Source: Planktothrix serta PCC 8927
GTDB taxonomy: Bacteria > Cyanobacteriota > Cyanobacteriia > Cyanobacteriales > Microcoleaceae
Direction of reading: 5' to 3'
DNA length: 32,297 bases
Assembly (NCBI RefSeq): GCF_900010725.2
Contig: NZ_LR734880.1
Span: 33,297 to 65,593 of the forward strand
The position numbers were made by a program, and so were the translations under genes. The notes beneath the pieces were generated by a model. That model did not search any database, was not told the DNA's origin, and saw only the letters and a program-made list of their open reading frames with translations. This document shows positions 9,501 through 19,649 of the stretch, piece after piece (the stretch's first letter is position 1; each line of letters begins with the position of its first letter).

Positions 9501-9936
9501 TAATACTAATCTGAAAATTGAGCAAGCCTTAGTTCAATATATTGAAATTGCTGGATTTCGCAGTATTATGGGCAAAGGTTGGGAAGAAATTCTTCAGAAA
9601 ATTCAATGCAAAAGTTTGGATTTAATGTTAATTTGTTTTGAAGAAAAATCTTTTACTAATCTGGTTGAAGCCTTATCCGTTTTAGAAAAAATGGAAGCCA
9701 AAATCCCGGTGATTATTTTAGTAAAATCGGAGGTAAAGTTCAAAGGTAAAGCTGTAGAAAAAAAACGTAAACTTAAATCCTCATCTCCTGTTGAATTACA
9801 GGATTGTATTGGGGATAAAATCGCTATTCATCTCCAAAACTTTACCGCTAGTTTTCCCGTTAAAGTGTTACCCTTTAATCTCTCAGTAGAGTCTCTTTTA
9901 GAAGAAATTAAAATTCTATTAACTCACCTTCAACCT
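6547..9936 (+). CDS. Hybrid histidine kinase with CBS domains and degenerate receivers
   Basis: A 1130-residue protein (stop at 9937-9939). Residues ~10-165 form a CBS pair, suggesting adenine-nucleotide or energy sensing. A PAS-like domain starts near 200 (SERLIRFLDELPIPLMIQGDDG). The HisKA dimerisation helix has phosphoacceptor His388 (ISHELKTPLTAVLG), and HATPase_c has the N box at Asn522 (NLLCNALKF), the G1 box at Asp550 (DQGIGIP) and GTGLGL. The C-terminal ~450 residues contain up to three receiver-like folds, all with altered acidic sites; the first has Asn700 where the phospho-Asp should be (VILLNPLIPLLSGWD) and VLVAET in place of the usual VLVVDD. No transmembrane segment is evident, so it is probably cytoplasmic. 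The kinase core looks active. The signal and partner regulator are unknown. Confidence 0.88.
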
Positions 9937-9958
9937 TAGAAACCAAAGGATTACAGTT

Positions 9959-9986
9959 GTAGAGACCGATCATGGCGCGTCTCTAC
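9959..9986. repeat. GTAGAGAC palindromic repeat
   Basis: GTAGAGAC and GTCTCTAC are inverted around a short centre containing ATGGCGC, just after the kinase gene. A close relative lies at 25503-25524. It may act as a terminator-like hairpin, but it has no U tract. Confidence 0.55.
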
Positions 9987-9995
9987 TAAATCCTG

Positions 9996-10025
9996 TTCCC
10001 TATTCCCTATTCCCTATTCCCTATT
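9996..10025. repeat. (TTCCCTA)n heptanucleotide tandem repeat
   Basis: Four perfect copies of TTCCCTA plus two bases. Heptanucleotide short tandemly repeated repetitive (STRR) sequences are a known feature of filamentous cyanobacteria. Confidence 0.85.
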
Positions 10026-10110
10026 CTAAGAGTGCGTAGCCCTATAGAGTTTAAATTCGTAACAGTTTAATCCCTAATTTCACCCATCAACTTTAGTATC
10101 TGTTAACATT

Positions 10111-11934
10111 GTGATTAAATCATTGGGGCGCATTTTACAACAAAGTTATTTAGAAGACTTAAACCCGTATTCCGAAAAAATTGATCCCACTATGAATCAA
10201 CCCTTATTTCCGATGAAACCCCAATTTAACTTAACATCAAATCTTCTGTTCAATCAACGTAGAATTATATCCCTACTCGGTGGAGTTTTCGCCCTAGCTA
10301 TGACTTCCTTTCCAGTTCAAGCCGCTGAGAAGGTGTCTTTAGCCTTTGGACAAGCTAAAATATCCGTATCGGTAAAAGCCTTAGAAACCTATGCCAAATC
10401 AGGAACTATTGAGCCGGAATTAAAAAGTTTTTTACTCTTATTAAATTCCGAAGATCAACAGCAATTTAAAAATGTGTTGCTTGACAAACATCAAATAGAC
10501 TCCGTGATGGTTTCTCAATTTTTAAACTCCCCCACAGGTGCGTTATTTCTAAATAAACTCGGAGATATTATTGAATCGGAAACCGATTCGCTAAATTTAT
10601 CAACCGTTGAAAATGGTTCTCAAGCAATTAAAATTGCTTTAATCAGAGCGAATCAAGATGCAGAAGGAATTACCTTACTGAATATTTTACGTCAATTTCC
10701 TAGCCCAGAAATTCAACTGAATACCCAAAAAATATTTCAACTGCGAGAACAACTCAATACCCAAGTTCAACAAACAAATTCTGTGATTACAGAAATTGTA
10801 AAATTATCATTAGAAGAATCAACCTTATCCCCTACCGTTAATTTTAGTAAAAAACCGGATTTGAGGCAGGTTGGTGATTTTGATGTTACCCAGAAAACCT
10901 TAACTTTAACTGACCCCAAACGTCAGCGAAAATTAACGGTAGATCTTTATATTCCCACCCCACTCAGTACCGTAAAACGGGGAAAAACTAATGCAATTCC
11001 CGTGATTATTATTTCCCATGGATTAGCTGCTAATCGCACAAATTACAGTTATTTAGGTCAACATTTAGCCTCACAAGGATTTTTTGTTGTCCTCCCTCAA
11101 CATCCAGGAAGTGATACCAATCAACTCCAAGCTTGGCTATCCGGTCAAGCATCCGATGGATTTCAAGTCAGCGAATTTATTGACCGACCCCTAGATATTC
11201 ACTTTTTACTTGATGAATTAGAACACCTGAATACAATGGAATTTCAGGGTCAATTAAACCTTAAAAAAGTAGGGGTAGCAGGGCATTCTTTTGGCGCTTA
11301 TACCGCCTTAGCCTTAGCCGGAGCAGAACTAGATTTTAATAACTTAAAAAAAGAATGTACCTCGACGTTTAATTCCGTTAATTTAGCTCAAATCTTTCAA
11401 TGTCGAGCTTTGGAATTACCTCAAGAAAAATATCAGTTTAGAGATCAACGAGTTCAAGCAATTTTTATCATCAATCCAGTTAATAATAGCATTTTTGGAC
11501 AACAGAGTTTAAGCAAAATTCAGATTCCGGTATTCTGGAAAACCAGTGGTAAAGATAACGTTGCTCCTGTTGCGTGGGAACAAGTTCGATCCTATACTTG
11601 GTTAACAACACCCAATAAATATTTTCTTTTAGCAGAAGGTGATCACCATATTTATCTTAATTTAACCGCCATGAATCAAAGCGTTAGTGCCTCTTTAAAA
11701 GAAATTGTAGCCCCAGTTCCCGAACCTGTAAATGACTATATTCGTGCCTTTAGTCTGGCTTTTTTTGAGGTTTATATTGATCAAGATTCCACCTATCAGC
11801 CCTACTTACAAGCTACCTATGCTAAAACAATTAGTCAAGAAGCCTATCCCCTGAGTTTAGTACGTTCTCTCTCCTTAGACCAATTTCTTCAAGCGGTAAA
11901 ACACGTTAAAACGCCAGGAAATTCACACAATAAT
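10111..11934 (+). CDS. Secreted alpha/beta hydrolase, DUF1400 type (paralogue 1)
   Basis: The open frame begins with GTG at 10111 (608 residues). The ATG at 10192 is an alternative start that places the Sec signal (RRIISLLGGVFALAMTSFPV, then QAAE) nearer the N-terminus; neither start has a clear Shine-Dalgarno. After the signal comes a DUF1400-like helical domain (KVSLAFGQAKISVSVKALETY...). The hydrolase core has oxyanion motif IISHGLAANR, nucleophile elbow GHSFGAYTALALAG (Ser393 from the GTG), a likely acid in SGKDNVAP and a likely His in AEGDHH. Family members are annotated as esterase- or lipase-like with unknown natural substrate. It is the first of three tandem paralogues in the same direction; the next starts 46 bp downstream. 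Confidence 0.85.
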
Positions 11935-11983
11935 TAAAGGTTAAATTGTCAATATAAACATTTTATTAATAGGTAAGTCCTCT

Positions 11984-13636
11984 ATGCGATGGTTATCATC
12001 TTTTGCCTTAACAATAGCGTCTATCCTCTTGGCTAATCTCCCCGGAGTGGCAGCAGAATCTATTGTTTTCCCCTTGGGAAAAACCCATATTTCTATATCC
12101 CTTGATTCCTTAGAAAATTATGCCAACCAAGGCACAATTAACCCGAAAGATCCCTTGGCTACCTATCTAAAATTATTGAGTCCTGAGCAACAACAAAGTT
12201 TACGACAACTCTTACAAATCCATTATACCCATCAAGACATTTCTACTGAACAATTTTTCAATTCCCCCTTAATTCTGGCATTTTTAACCCCTCTCGGAAA
12301 TATCATTCAAACTCAGTCTGAAGAAAATGGAGCCGATGCGATTCGGACTGCTCTAGTTGAAGTTTCTAATACACCCAATGGTTTTACTGTTTTAGAGGTT
12401 ATACGTCAGTTTCCAAGTCCAGAAATTCGCTTAAATATGGAAAAAACCTTAGAAGTTTTAACGAAAGTTTTTGCCTTTATTCGACAAACCTATGGGGTAA
12501 CACAATCTTTAGAAGCTTTATCGAAAATAGAAGCCGAAAAAGCTGATTTTACTGATTTTAGTAAAATCCCTGATTTACGACAAGCCGGAATATTTAAGAT
12601 CAATAAAAAAACAATAACTGTTAATAATCCTCACAATAATCGTCAGTTTGATGTTGATCTTTATTTACCAGAAATTCCCCCGAATTCCCCTAAAAGTTCG
12701 GCTGTATTATCCTTTCCTGTGATCATTATTTCTCATGGATTAATTTCTGATCGCTCCCGCTTTCAAAGTTTAGCTCAACATCTTACTTCCTCTGGTTTTG
12801 CGGTTGCTGTTCCCCAACATCCAGGGAGTGATTACCAACAATTACAATCCTTACTTCAAGGAGAAGTTAAGGATTTATTTGAGCCCGAACAATTTATTGA
12901 TCGACCCAGAGATATTACCGAACTTCTCAATCAATTAGAAAAACTTAATATCAGTGAATTTAACCATCAATTAGACCTACAAAATGTTGGCGTATTGGGT
13001 CATTCTTTAGGGGGATATACGGCTCTGACTTTAGCGGGAGCTACCCTCGATTTTACCCAACTCAAAACCGACTGTCAACAACAAGATATTCCCTTAAATC
13101 TCTCCATCTTTCTTCAGTGTCGAGCATTAGAACTTCCCCCAGAAAATTATCGCCTACAAGACCCTAGAGTCAAAGCTATTTTTATATTAAATCCTGTCAA
13201 TAGTAGTATTTTAGGAAAATCAGGTTTAAGTCGGATTCAAGTTCCTGTTTTCATTTCAGCAAGTACAGCAGATTTTTTAGCTCCGGCTATATTAGAGCAG
13301 TTAAAATCCTTTACTTGGTTAACAACTTCTCATAAATATTTACTTCTCCAAAATCACGCCAATCATTTTTATGATATTACCGAACAAAACTCTTCTAAAA
13401 TATCAGGAATTTCTGAATTTATTACCCCAGTATCAGAGATTACTAGACATTATATTAAAGCGTTTAGTACGGCATTCTTTAAAACCTATTTAACTCAAGA
13501 TTCTGAATATAAACCCTATCTTAATGCGGCTTATGCTCAAAGTATTAGCGATCCAGCTTATCCCCTCAGCTTAATTCAATCTCTGACTCCTAACCAATTA
13601 ACGAATGCCATCAATGGTGTAACCTCTGATCAAAAA
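11984..13636 (+). CDS. Secreted alpha/beta hydrolase, DUF1400 type (paralogue 2)
   Basis: A 551-residue paralogue (stop at 13637-13639) colinear with its neighbours. It has a signal peptide (MRWLSSFALTIASILLANLP, then GVAAES), an N-terminal DUF1400-like domain (ISISLDSLENYANQGTI), the oxyanion motif IISHGLISDR, nucleophile elbow GHSLGGYTALTLAG (Ser341), a candidate acid in STADFLAP and a His in LQNHANHFYD. The conserved QHPGSDYQQLQSLLQGEV segment and the FIDRP motif match paralogue 1. It probably shares a transcript with paralogue 1. Paralogues 1 and 2 look closer to each other than to the third by these motifs. The substrate is unknown. Confidence 0.85.
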
Positions 13637-13712
13637 TAAAATTATTCAAAACAATTGACAAAACTTCGATTTTAAGGGTATTATATTTTAATAAATATTA
13701 TCCAGCTATTCC

Positions 13713-15395
13713 ATGTTAAAATTCTTAAAAAGTGGGGGTAATTATCAACCTCATAAACAGAATAAAACGATTCGCTCTATCTCTAATCCCTTTTTTGAAT
13801 TTTGCTTAGGAATAGCATCAGTTTTAATCGCCACAACCCATTCAGCGATCGCTGCCGAAACAATTGCTATCCGGTATAATATTAGCAAAGCATTTATTTC
13901 CGTTAAAGACCTAGAAACCTTTGCAAAAACCGGAGATGTTTCCCCAATTTTATCAATTTATGGAAAAGCCTTAAAAGTTGAAGATGGCGAAAAACTACGT
14001 CAACTTTTACTAACTCCCATGACCGCCAGCCCTTGGAGTATTGAACAATTTAATAATACTCCAATGGGGATGACAATTTTAACTCGCTTTGGGAATTTCA
14101 TCCAAACAGATAATGATCAAAAGGGTGTAAATGCGTTAAAATCTGCGATTAATCAAGCCTCTAATCTTCCGGGGGGTTTGACTTTACTGGGTGTTTTACA
14201 AAAATTTCCGGGTCAAACCCTAGAAATTGATGTCAACTTTGCTATTACAGCAATTCGAGATTTATCTCAAGTTATTTATGAAGATAAATCTGTGATCAAT
14301 TGGATTAACCAACAGGCGAAAACACAAATCGATAATCCTGCTATTAATAACCGACCGACTCAGTTGAAAGATCCGGGTACAATTCAATGGAAAAAAGAAA
14401 CATTTACTTATGAACATCCTCAACGAAATATATCTTCTCCCGTTGATGTTTATATCCCCCAAGTTTCTACTTCCACCCCCGTGATTGTGATTTCTCATGG
14501 TTTAGGTTCCGACCGAACAACCTTTAAATATTTAGCAGAACATTTAGCCTCTCATGGGTATTTTGTTGCAGTTCCTGAACATTTAGAAACCAGTTCTACT
14601 GGGTTAGCTAATTTCTTAGCAGGGAATGCTCCTCCTCCGGGCCCAGAAGTTTTTATTAATCGCCCATTAGATATTACTTCTGTCCTCAATCTTTTAGAAA
14701 AAAAAGCAAAAAGTTCTGCTTTTCCCAGTGAATTACAGTTAAATAATGTCGGTGTTTTAGGTCAATCCTATGGCGGTTATACGGCTTTAGCGTTAGCGGG
14801 AGCAGGGTTTAATACCACGAAAATTAATCAGGAGTGTGAACAATCAGCCAACCGACAACTCACATTAAATATTTCAATATTACTGCAATGTCAAGCCACT
14901 TCTATTGCAAATAAAGGTTATGATCTTAAAGATGAACGAGTCAAAGCAATTATTGCGATTAATCCGATTACCAGTGTTGTTTTTGGTCAAGAAGGGATGA
15001 GTAAAATCCAAATTCCAGCCTTAATGATTGGCGGAAGTGATGATTATATAGCCCCCGCAGTTCCTGAACAAATTAATCCCTTTTCTTGGTTAACCAGCCT
15101 CAATAAATACTTGATATTATTAGATCGAGGAACCCATTTTTCCTTCTTAGAACCCGGAGAAGAATCCGTGCTTCCGGTGCCCCCTCAACTCATTGGCCCT
15201 GATCCCGAATTAGCTTTTCCCGTGTTGAAAGCGATCAGTCTGGTATTTTTTAATAGTTATATTCGCAATCAAACCGAATATTTACCCTATTTGAATGCAG
15301 GTTTTATTCAAGGAAATGAAACCACTCCTTTTAATTTAAGTATTGTTAATTCTTTAACTCAAGAGGAGATTCAATCAGCAATTAGTCAACACCGC
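13713..15395 (+). CDS. Secreted alpha/beta hydrolase, DUF1400 type (paralogue 3)
   Basis: A 561-residue paralogue (stop at 15396-15398). The N-terminus has an extended basic region before a hydrophobic signal segment (FEFCLGIASVLIATTHSAIA, cleavage likely near AAE). The core has VISHGLGSDR and a nucleophile elbow GQSYGGYTALALAG (Ser352), so the usual His before the nucleophile is Gln. A candidate acid lies in GGSDDYIAP and a His in LDRGTHFSFLEPGEE, followed by an insert (LPVPPQLIGPDPELAFP) absent from the other two. It is the most diverged member of the tandem array and may have a different substrate. It ends before a convergent Uma2 gene, with a MITE-like repeat between. Confidence 0.85.
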
Positions 15396-15482
15396 TAATC
15401 ATTCCTCGTCGGGTGCGTAGTCCCTATTGATTGAGGATTGCTGTCCAAATCCGTTGTATAAATGGCTTGAAACCCCATTCAT

Positions 15483-15607
15483 CGTAGGGTGCGTAAGCGC
15501 AGCGCACGCACCATCTAACATGAAATTCAAAAATATTTGCTCTTGATGATTACATCATAATTCTATCAAAGAAATGGTGCGTGCGGCTTCGCCTTACGCA
15601 CCCGACG
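15483..15607. repeat. MITE-like element, copy A
   Basis: About 125 bp bounded by inverted arms: CGTAGGGTGCGTAAGCG at the left and CGCCTTACGCACCC at the right. Each arm is itself a small hairpin (GTGCGT...ACGCAC). The core (AAAAATATTTGCTCTTGATG..., CATAATTCTATCAAAGAAATGG) is nearly identical to that of copy B at 16255-16485, in the same orientation. It sits between convergent genes and could also act as a terminator. Confidence 0.85.
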
Positions 15608-15629
15608 CTCCTAATTCTTAATTCTCCTT

Positions 15630-16205
15630 TTATTCTGCTATTAAAACTTGCTCAACGGTTAAATTGAGGTCGGGGAATAGTTGACAAATAATTTGTTGTT
15701 GACCTGTAAAAACAGTATTCTGATAACTTCCATTCATCAAAAAATTAACAATAACTTGCTCTGTTAAAGGATCAATAATCCAATATTCACAAATCCCAAA
15801 TTCAGCATATTCAGTCATCTTTTTAACATAATCTCGGTTTTCGTTATCTTCCCCTGGACTCACAACTTCTACTACTAATAAAGCCGGAACTTCCAGAATG
15901 GCTGATTTTTTAAACTGTCGTAACCGTCGCCAATCTTCTCCTTGAATAATAGCAATATCTGGTTGTCGGGAGCGACTTAATCTAGTTCGTATCCCCACAT
16001 CTCCCTGTTTTACTTTTAAATCTAAATTCCGTCTTTGAATTTCCTGATAAAAACAGATAAACAAAAACCCGATAATATCAGAATGAATCGGACTCGCAGG
16101 TGTCATTGGAATTAACACCCCATCTTCAAGTTCATAACGATTATCTGTTCCGTCATCGTAGGTTAAATACTCCTCAAACGTTAACTTTACAGGGGTCTGA
16201 GTCAT
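15630..16205 (-). CDS. Uma2-family (DUF820) PD-(D/E)XK nuclease-like protein
   Basis: A 191-residue member of the Uma2 family, very abundant in cyanobacteria and of unknown cellular role. Family motifs are visible: YELEDGVLIPMTPAS near residue 24, RQPDIAII (catalytic Asp of the PD motif) near 78, LLVVEVVSPG (catalytic Glu) near 107, and EYWIIDP. The length is normal. It starts at ATG 16205 and lies between two direct copies of the same MITE-like element (A and B), which suggests movement or duplication as a unit. The fold is secure; the enzyme activity is inferred. Confidence 0.88.
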   Translation of the reverse strand: MTQTPVKLTFEEYLTYDDGTDNRYELEDGVLIPMTPASPIHSDIIGFLFICFYQEIQRRNLDLKVKQGDVGIRTRLSRSRQPDIAIIQGEDWRRLRQFKKSAILEVPALLVVEVVSPGEDNENRDYVKKMTEYAEFGICEYWIIDPLTEQVIVNFLMNGSYQNTVFTGQQQIICQLFPDLNLTVEQVLIAE

Positions 16206-16240
16206 GTTGTCACCTCAACTTTCCAACGTCCGTTTTCTAT

Positions 16241-16485
16241 TAACTTAATTAAACCGTAGGGTGCGTAAGCGGAGCGCACGCACCATCCCATCTAACTTAA
16301 TTAAACCGTAGGGTGCGTAAGCAGAGCGCACGCACCATCTAACATCAAATCCAAAAATATTTGCTCTTGATCATTACATCATAATTCTATCAAAGAAATG
16401 GTGCGTGCGGCTTCGCCTTACGCACCCTACGCTCCTTCATTGCATCAAAGAAATGGTGCGTGCGGCTTCGCCTTACGCACCCTAC
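16241..16485. repeat. MITE-like element, copy B, with doubled arms
   Basis: Same core as copy A, but both arms are duplicated outward. The left unit (TAACTTAATTAAACCG through CACCATC) occurs at 16241-16287 and 16293-16339 with one difference. The right unit (ATCAAAGAAATGG through CACCCTAC) occurs at 16389-16430 and 16444-16485 and is identical. The result is a nested, symmetric inverted repeat between the Uma2 gene and the 3' end of the next minus-strand gene. Confidence 0.85.
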
Positions 16486-16489
16486 AATT

Positions 16490-19393
16490 TTAATTTTTAA
16501 TTCTTCTTTCTCCATAACGCAATAACATCTCAATACTCGCCAAACGATTTCCCCAACTCGAAACTTGATAGGGACGTTCTAAGGCTTGTAAACGCATAGA
16601 AATTTGGAATTGTTTTTGAAAGGTTGCTAACTTTTGTTGAGCTATTCCTAAAGTTTGAGGAGAGGGATTATCCTCTAATTGTTTTAAAGTTTGTGCTAAA
16701 TCTTCCGCTTGGGTACTTAAGGCTTTTAGTTCCCCATCTCGAATCCAAAGCTGCTCATTGGCTAACAGAAAACTCCACTCTCGTTTTAACGCTAAATAGC
16801 GAGCCTGAGCCGATGCAAAAGGCTGTCGATAGGGAATTGGAGGTTGAGTTTTTGCAGAAGAATTTTGAGTCCGGCGAAAATAGTTTTGTAAATTATTACC
16901 AATGGTTTCAACGGCAAAAATTGAATAACCTCCGGTGGGTAAATCCCGTAAGGATTGTAATTGATCAATTGCTACAATTTCAGGAAGATTCAATAATTTA
17001 ATCGCCGGACTAATTAACGCCGAACCTAACCGTTGTTGCTGGGTTAAAGGCTGAGTAATTCGTTGTAAACGATTGGTATCCATCGCATAAGTCATGGGAA
17101 CAATTAAATCGACATAGCCTTGTTTTGCCCAAACTTCCCACTGTTGTTGAATTTTCAAAATCCTTTCCTGTTCAGGATGGGAAAACACCGCAACGGATAA
17201 AATTACATTCGGTTTTTGTTGCTTTAAAAATTGTGAAACTTCCGCGACAAAGGATGTGACTTGATTGGTTTTAAATTGTAACCATTGATTCCATAATTGA
17301 TGATTTTTCGGCGTAATATTAACGGGGTCAACTCCTGTTAATTGTTGAAATTGTTCCCGTCCGGCTCTCCCATATCCATAGGTGTAATTTCCGCTTGGGT
17401 CTTGGAAGGGATAGCGAATATAATCTAACTGTAACCCATCCACATTATAGGCTGTAATTTCATTAATTAAACGCAGAATATAGGCTCTGGCTTCTCGGTT
17501 CGCTGGATCGAGATAAACTTTGCGATCGCGGCTATTTCTTAACTCGCCATAATTATTAATATTCACCCAATCAGGATGGGCTTGAATTACCGGACTTAAA
17601 AAACTACTGGGTTGTCCTAAAATTTCATTATGACGGTCATTTCCTACCGCAAATACCCAAATCCAAGCGTGTAATTCTATCCCCCGTTCATGGGCTAATT
17701 TCACCGCCGATTCTAAGGGGTTCCATCCTCGAATTAAGGGGTTTTGTTGAGGAGCAACACGACTAGGATAAATGGGATAACCTGCATTCAAAGTTTCAAA
17801 ATAAACCGTATTAATTCCCGCCGCCGCTAACCGATCAAAGACTTGTGCTAGTCCGGCTTCACCGCCAGCTTTAACAATCGTTCCTCGGTCTAACCAAACC
17901 GCCCGAATTTCTGCTCCTAATCGTTCTCCTTCTGTGGGATAATGTTGCCATAATTGTTGACGAATTTCTAACCATTGCCGACGAGCTTCTGCCCAATTTT
18001 GCTGCGCGACTAATTGAGGAAAATCCTTAATCACTTGTCGAGCTTTCGTCATCATTTGATCTGATTGTTTGAAAATAGAACTGGTTAAACTTCCTCCAGA
18101 TCCTGCCATTAATTGAGTAGAAGCTACCTGTAAATTAATCGGAACATTACCTGAATTAGAGGCAATTAAAGCATTCTCAAAACGTCCTAATAAATCGACT
18201 AATTCCTGACGCATTGCGATCGCCGTTAATTCCTCAATCGGTTCATTTCCGGGCTGTACAACTAACCCCGCCGGGGCTGTTTGTTCAGAAGGATCAATAA
18301 AACTATTGGGAATGGCGGGAGTATTCGGTAACGTCCGAGTCGCCGTTCTCGTTGGGACAGGGGGCGGTGTGGTTGTACGAGGGGCCGAAGGGGGTACTTG
18401 GGGAACTATTGGGGGTGCGACGGGACGGGACGCCGGGACAGTCGCTGCTTGCTGTAGCGTTGGTGTGATTGGTTGGGGCAGGTTTGTGGGGTTGGGACGG
18501 GTGGCTACTGGTGGCTCCGGTTTGGGGTTGGGACGGGTGGCTACTGGTGGCGGTGGTTTGGGGTTAGGACGGGTGGCTACTGGTGGCGGTGGTGGGGAAG
18601 TGGGAACCAGACGGGTAACAGGTGCGGGTGGCGGGACAACGGGAGAACTAGCGACGGGAATAGTCGAGGTTGCACCTAAACCATGACGACTGACGGCGGC
18701 TTGTAACCAAGCAATATCAACCTCCGTTGAGGATTGACTTCCCCAACGCCAGCCTAAATAGGTCGCTTTTTGGGTGGTAATGACGGCCGGAGAACTGCCA
18801 CTGGCTTCCCAAATGCCTGCGGTATAACTTTCTAAGGTGGTGGGAATCAAAACCCCTCCTTCAACAGCGTTAGAATTTTGTTGAATTGGCCCCCAAGTGG
18901 TGAGGGTCGGGCAAAGGGTATCTCGACTGCGACAGCGATTTTTAGCAATTTGGGGTTTAGCGGGAACGTTGAGGGGAAAGGCCCAATAGGAACCTAAAAT
19001 CGATCGCAACAGTTGACGAACTAACGGGGTAGACCGTTCTCCCACCGGGCCACTCGCAATCACCTGTCCCCCTTGTTTAGCCCAATCTTGTAGAACTTTG
19101 GCTTGTTCGGTTTTAATAACGGTTGTATTGGGTAGGAATAAAACTCGAATTCCTTGCAGATCAGCAACGGTTTTAATATTGTTTAAATCGATAGTTTGAT
19201 AGGGAATTCGACTGGCTTTTAAGCGTTGTTCAATGCTATTCCATTCGGCGAGTTGTTCGGTATCACGAATTACCCCTAACGTCACGTTGGCTTGGCTGAG
19301 GGAGGTTAGGGGAATCGATAACTGTAAAATTGTACTGGCAAGGGTTCCCAGAAGAATCTGTTGGAAAAACGTTTGCGATCGCCGTTGAACCAT
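16490..19393 (-). CDS. Exported GHL10/DUF187 glycoside-hydrolase-like protein
   Basis: A 967-residue exported protein. It has an N-terminal signal segment (FFQQILLGTLASTILQLSIP), then at ~35-140 an alpha/beta domain (VTLGVIRDTEQ...VLFLPNTTVI...WAKQGGQVIASGP) reminiscent of glutamine-amidotransferase-like sugar-binding folds. Residues ~245-370 are a proline-rich linker with a PPPVATRPNPKP repeat. The catalytic-type GHL10 (DUF187) TIM barrel runs from ~495 (RAVWLDRGTIVKAGG) to ~840, with YFETLNAGYPIYPS, ELHAWIWVFAVGN, DGLQLDYIRYPF and VDLIVPMTYAMD. GHL10 proteins are thought to act on extracellular or cell-wall polysaccharides; the substrate here is unknown. The last ~100 residues are helical. 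The MITE-like copy B ends 5 bp from its stop codon. Confidence 0.85.
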   Translation of the reverse strand: MVQRRSQTFFQQILLGTLASTILQLSIPLTSLSQANVTLGVIRDTEQLAEWNSIEQRLKASRIPYQTIDLNNIKTVADLQGIRVLFLPNTTVIKTEQAKVLQDWAKQGGQVIASGPVGERSTPLVRQLLRSILGSYWAFPLNVPAKPQIAKNRCRSRDTLCPTLTTWGPIQQNSNAVEGGVLIPTTLESYTAGIWEASGSSPAVITTQKATYLGWRWGSQSSTEVDIAWLQAAVSRHGLGATSTIPVASSPVVPPPAPVTRLVPTSPPPPPVATRPNPKPPPPVATRPNPKPEPPVATRPNPTNLPQPITPTLQQAATVPASRPVAPPIVPQVPPSAPRTTTPPPVPTRTATRTLPNTPAIPNSFIDPSEQTAPAGLVVQPGNEPIEELTAIAMRQELVDLLGRFENALIASNSGNVPINLQVASTQLMAGSGGSLTSSIFKQSDQMMTKARQVIKDFPQLVAQQNWAEARRQWLEIRQQLWQHYPTEGERLGAEIRAVWLDRGTIVKAGGEAGLAQVFDRLAAAGINTVYFETLNAGYPIYPSRVAPQQNPLIRGWNPLESAVKLAHERGIELHAWIWVFAVGNDRHNEILGQPSSFLSPVIQAHPDWVNINNYGELRNSRDRKVYLDPANREARAYILRLINEITAYNVDGLQLDYIRYPFQDPSGNYTYGYGRAGREQFQQLTGVDPVNITPKNHQLWNQWLQFKTNQVTSFVAEVSQFLKQQKPNVILSVAVFSHPEQERILKIQQQWEVWAKQGYVDLIVPMTYAMDTNRLQRITQPLTQQQRLGSALISPAIKLLNLPEIVAIDQLQSLRDLPTGGYSIFAVETIGNNLQNYFRRTQNSSAKTQPPIPYRQPFASAQARYLALKREWSFLLANEQLWIRDGELKALSTQAEDLAQTLKQLEDNPSPQTLGIAQQKLATFQKQFQISMRLQALERPYQVSSWGNRLASIEMLLRYGERRIKN
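18486..18600. repeat. 36-bp in-frame tandem repeat in the proline-rich linker
   Basis: The string GACGGGTGGCTACTGGTGGC recurs with a 36-bp (12-codon) period starting near 18491, 18527 and 18563. On the coding (minus) strand each copy encodes PPVATRPNPKP. Local GC is much higher than in the flanks. Copy number is likely to vary between strains. Confidence 0.85.
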
Positions 19394-19649
19394 TGGTTTC
19401 GATTAATTTTTTAGTGATTAAATAAACTGAAAGGCTGTATCATAAATAGACAGAATTGTCAAGTCTATTTTTCTAAGCTAAACCTTAAATTCTGCCTAGA
19501 AAAACCTGATTCCAATTCGATGCCCCTAAAATTGGATAAGCGCTAAACAAACCTTCACCATTTTACAAGGTATTCTGACATCAAGGAAGGGTGACTTAAC
19601 AGGGGCGATCGCTTGTCGGGGTATTTACTGTTGAGAATAGCTCCTAACC

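Noticed and set aside
16624-17001. 125-residue plus-strand frame
   Set aside because: It lies wholly antisense to the 3' part of the GHL10-type gene and has no recognisable motif.
18306-18686. Glycine/valine-rich 126-residue plus-strand frame
   Set aside because: It is the antisense shadow of the proline-rich, 36-bp-repeat linker of the minus-strand GHL10 gene; the low-complexity composition follows from that.
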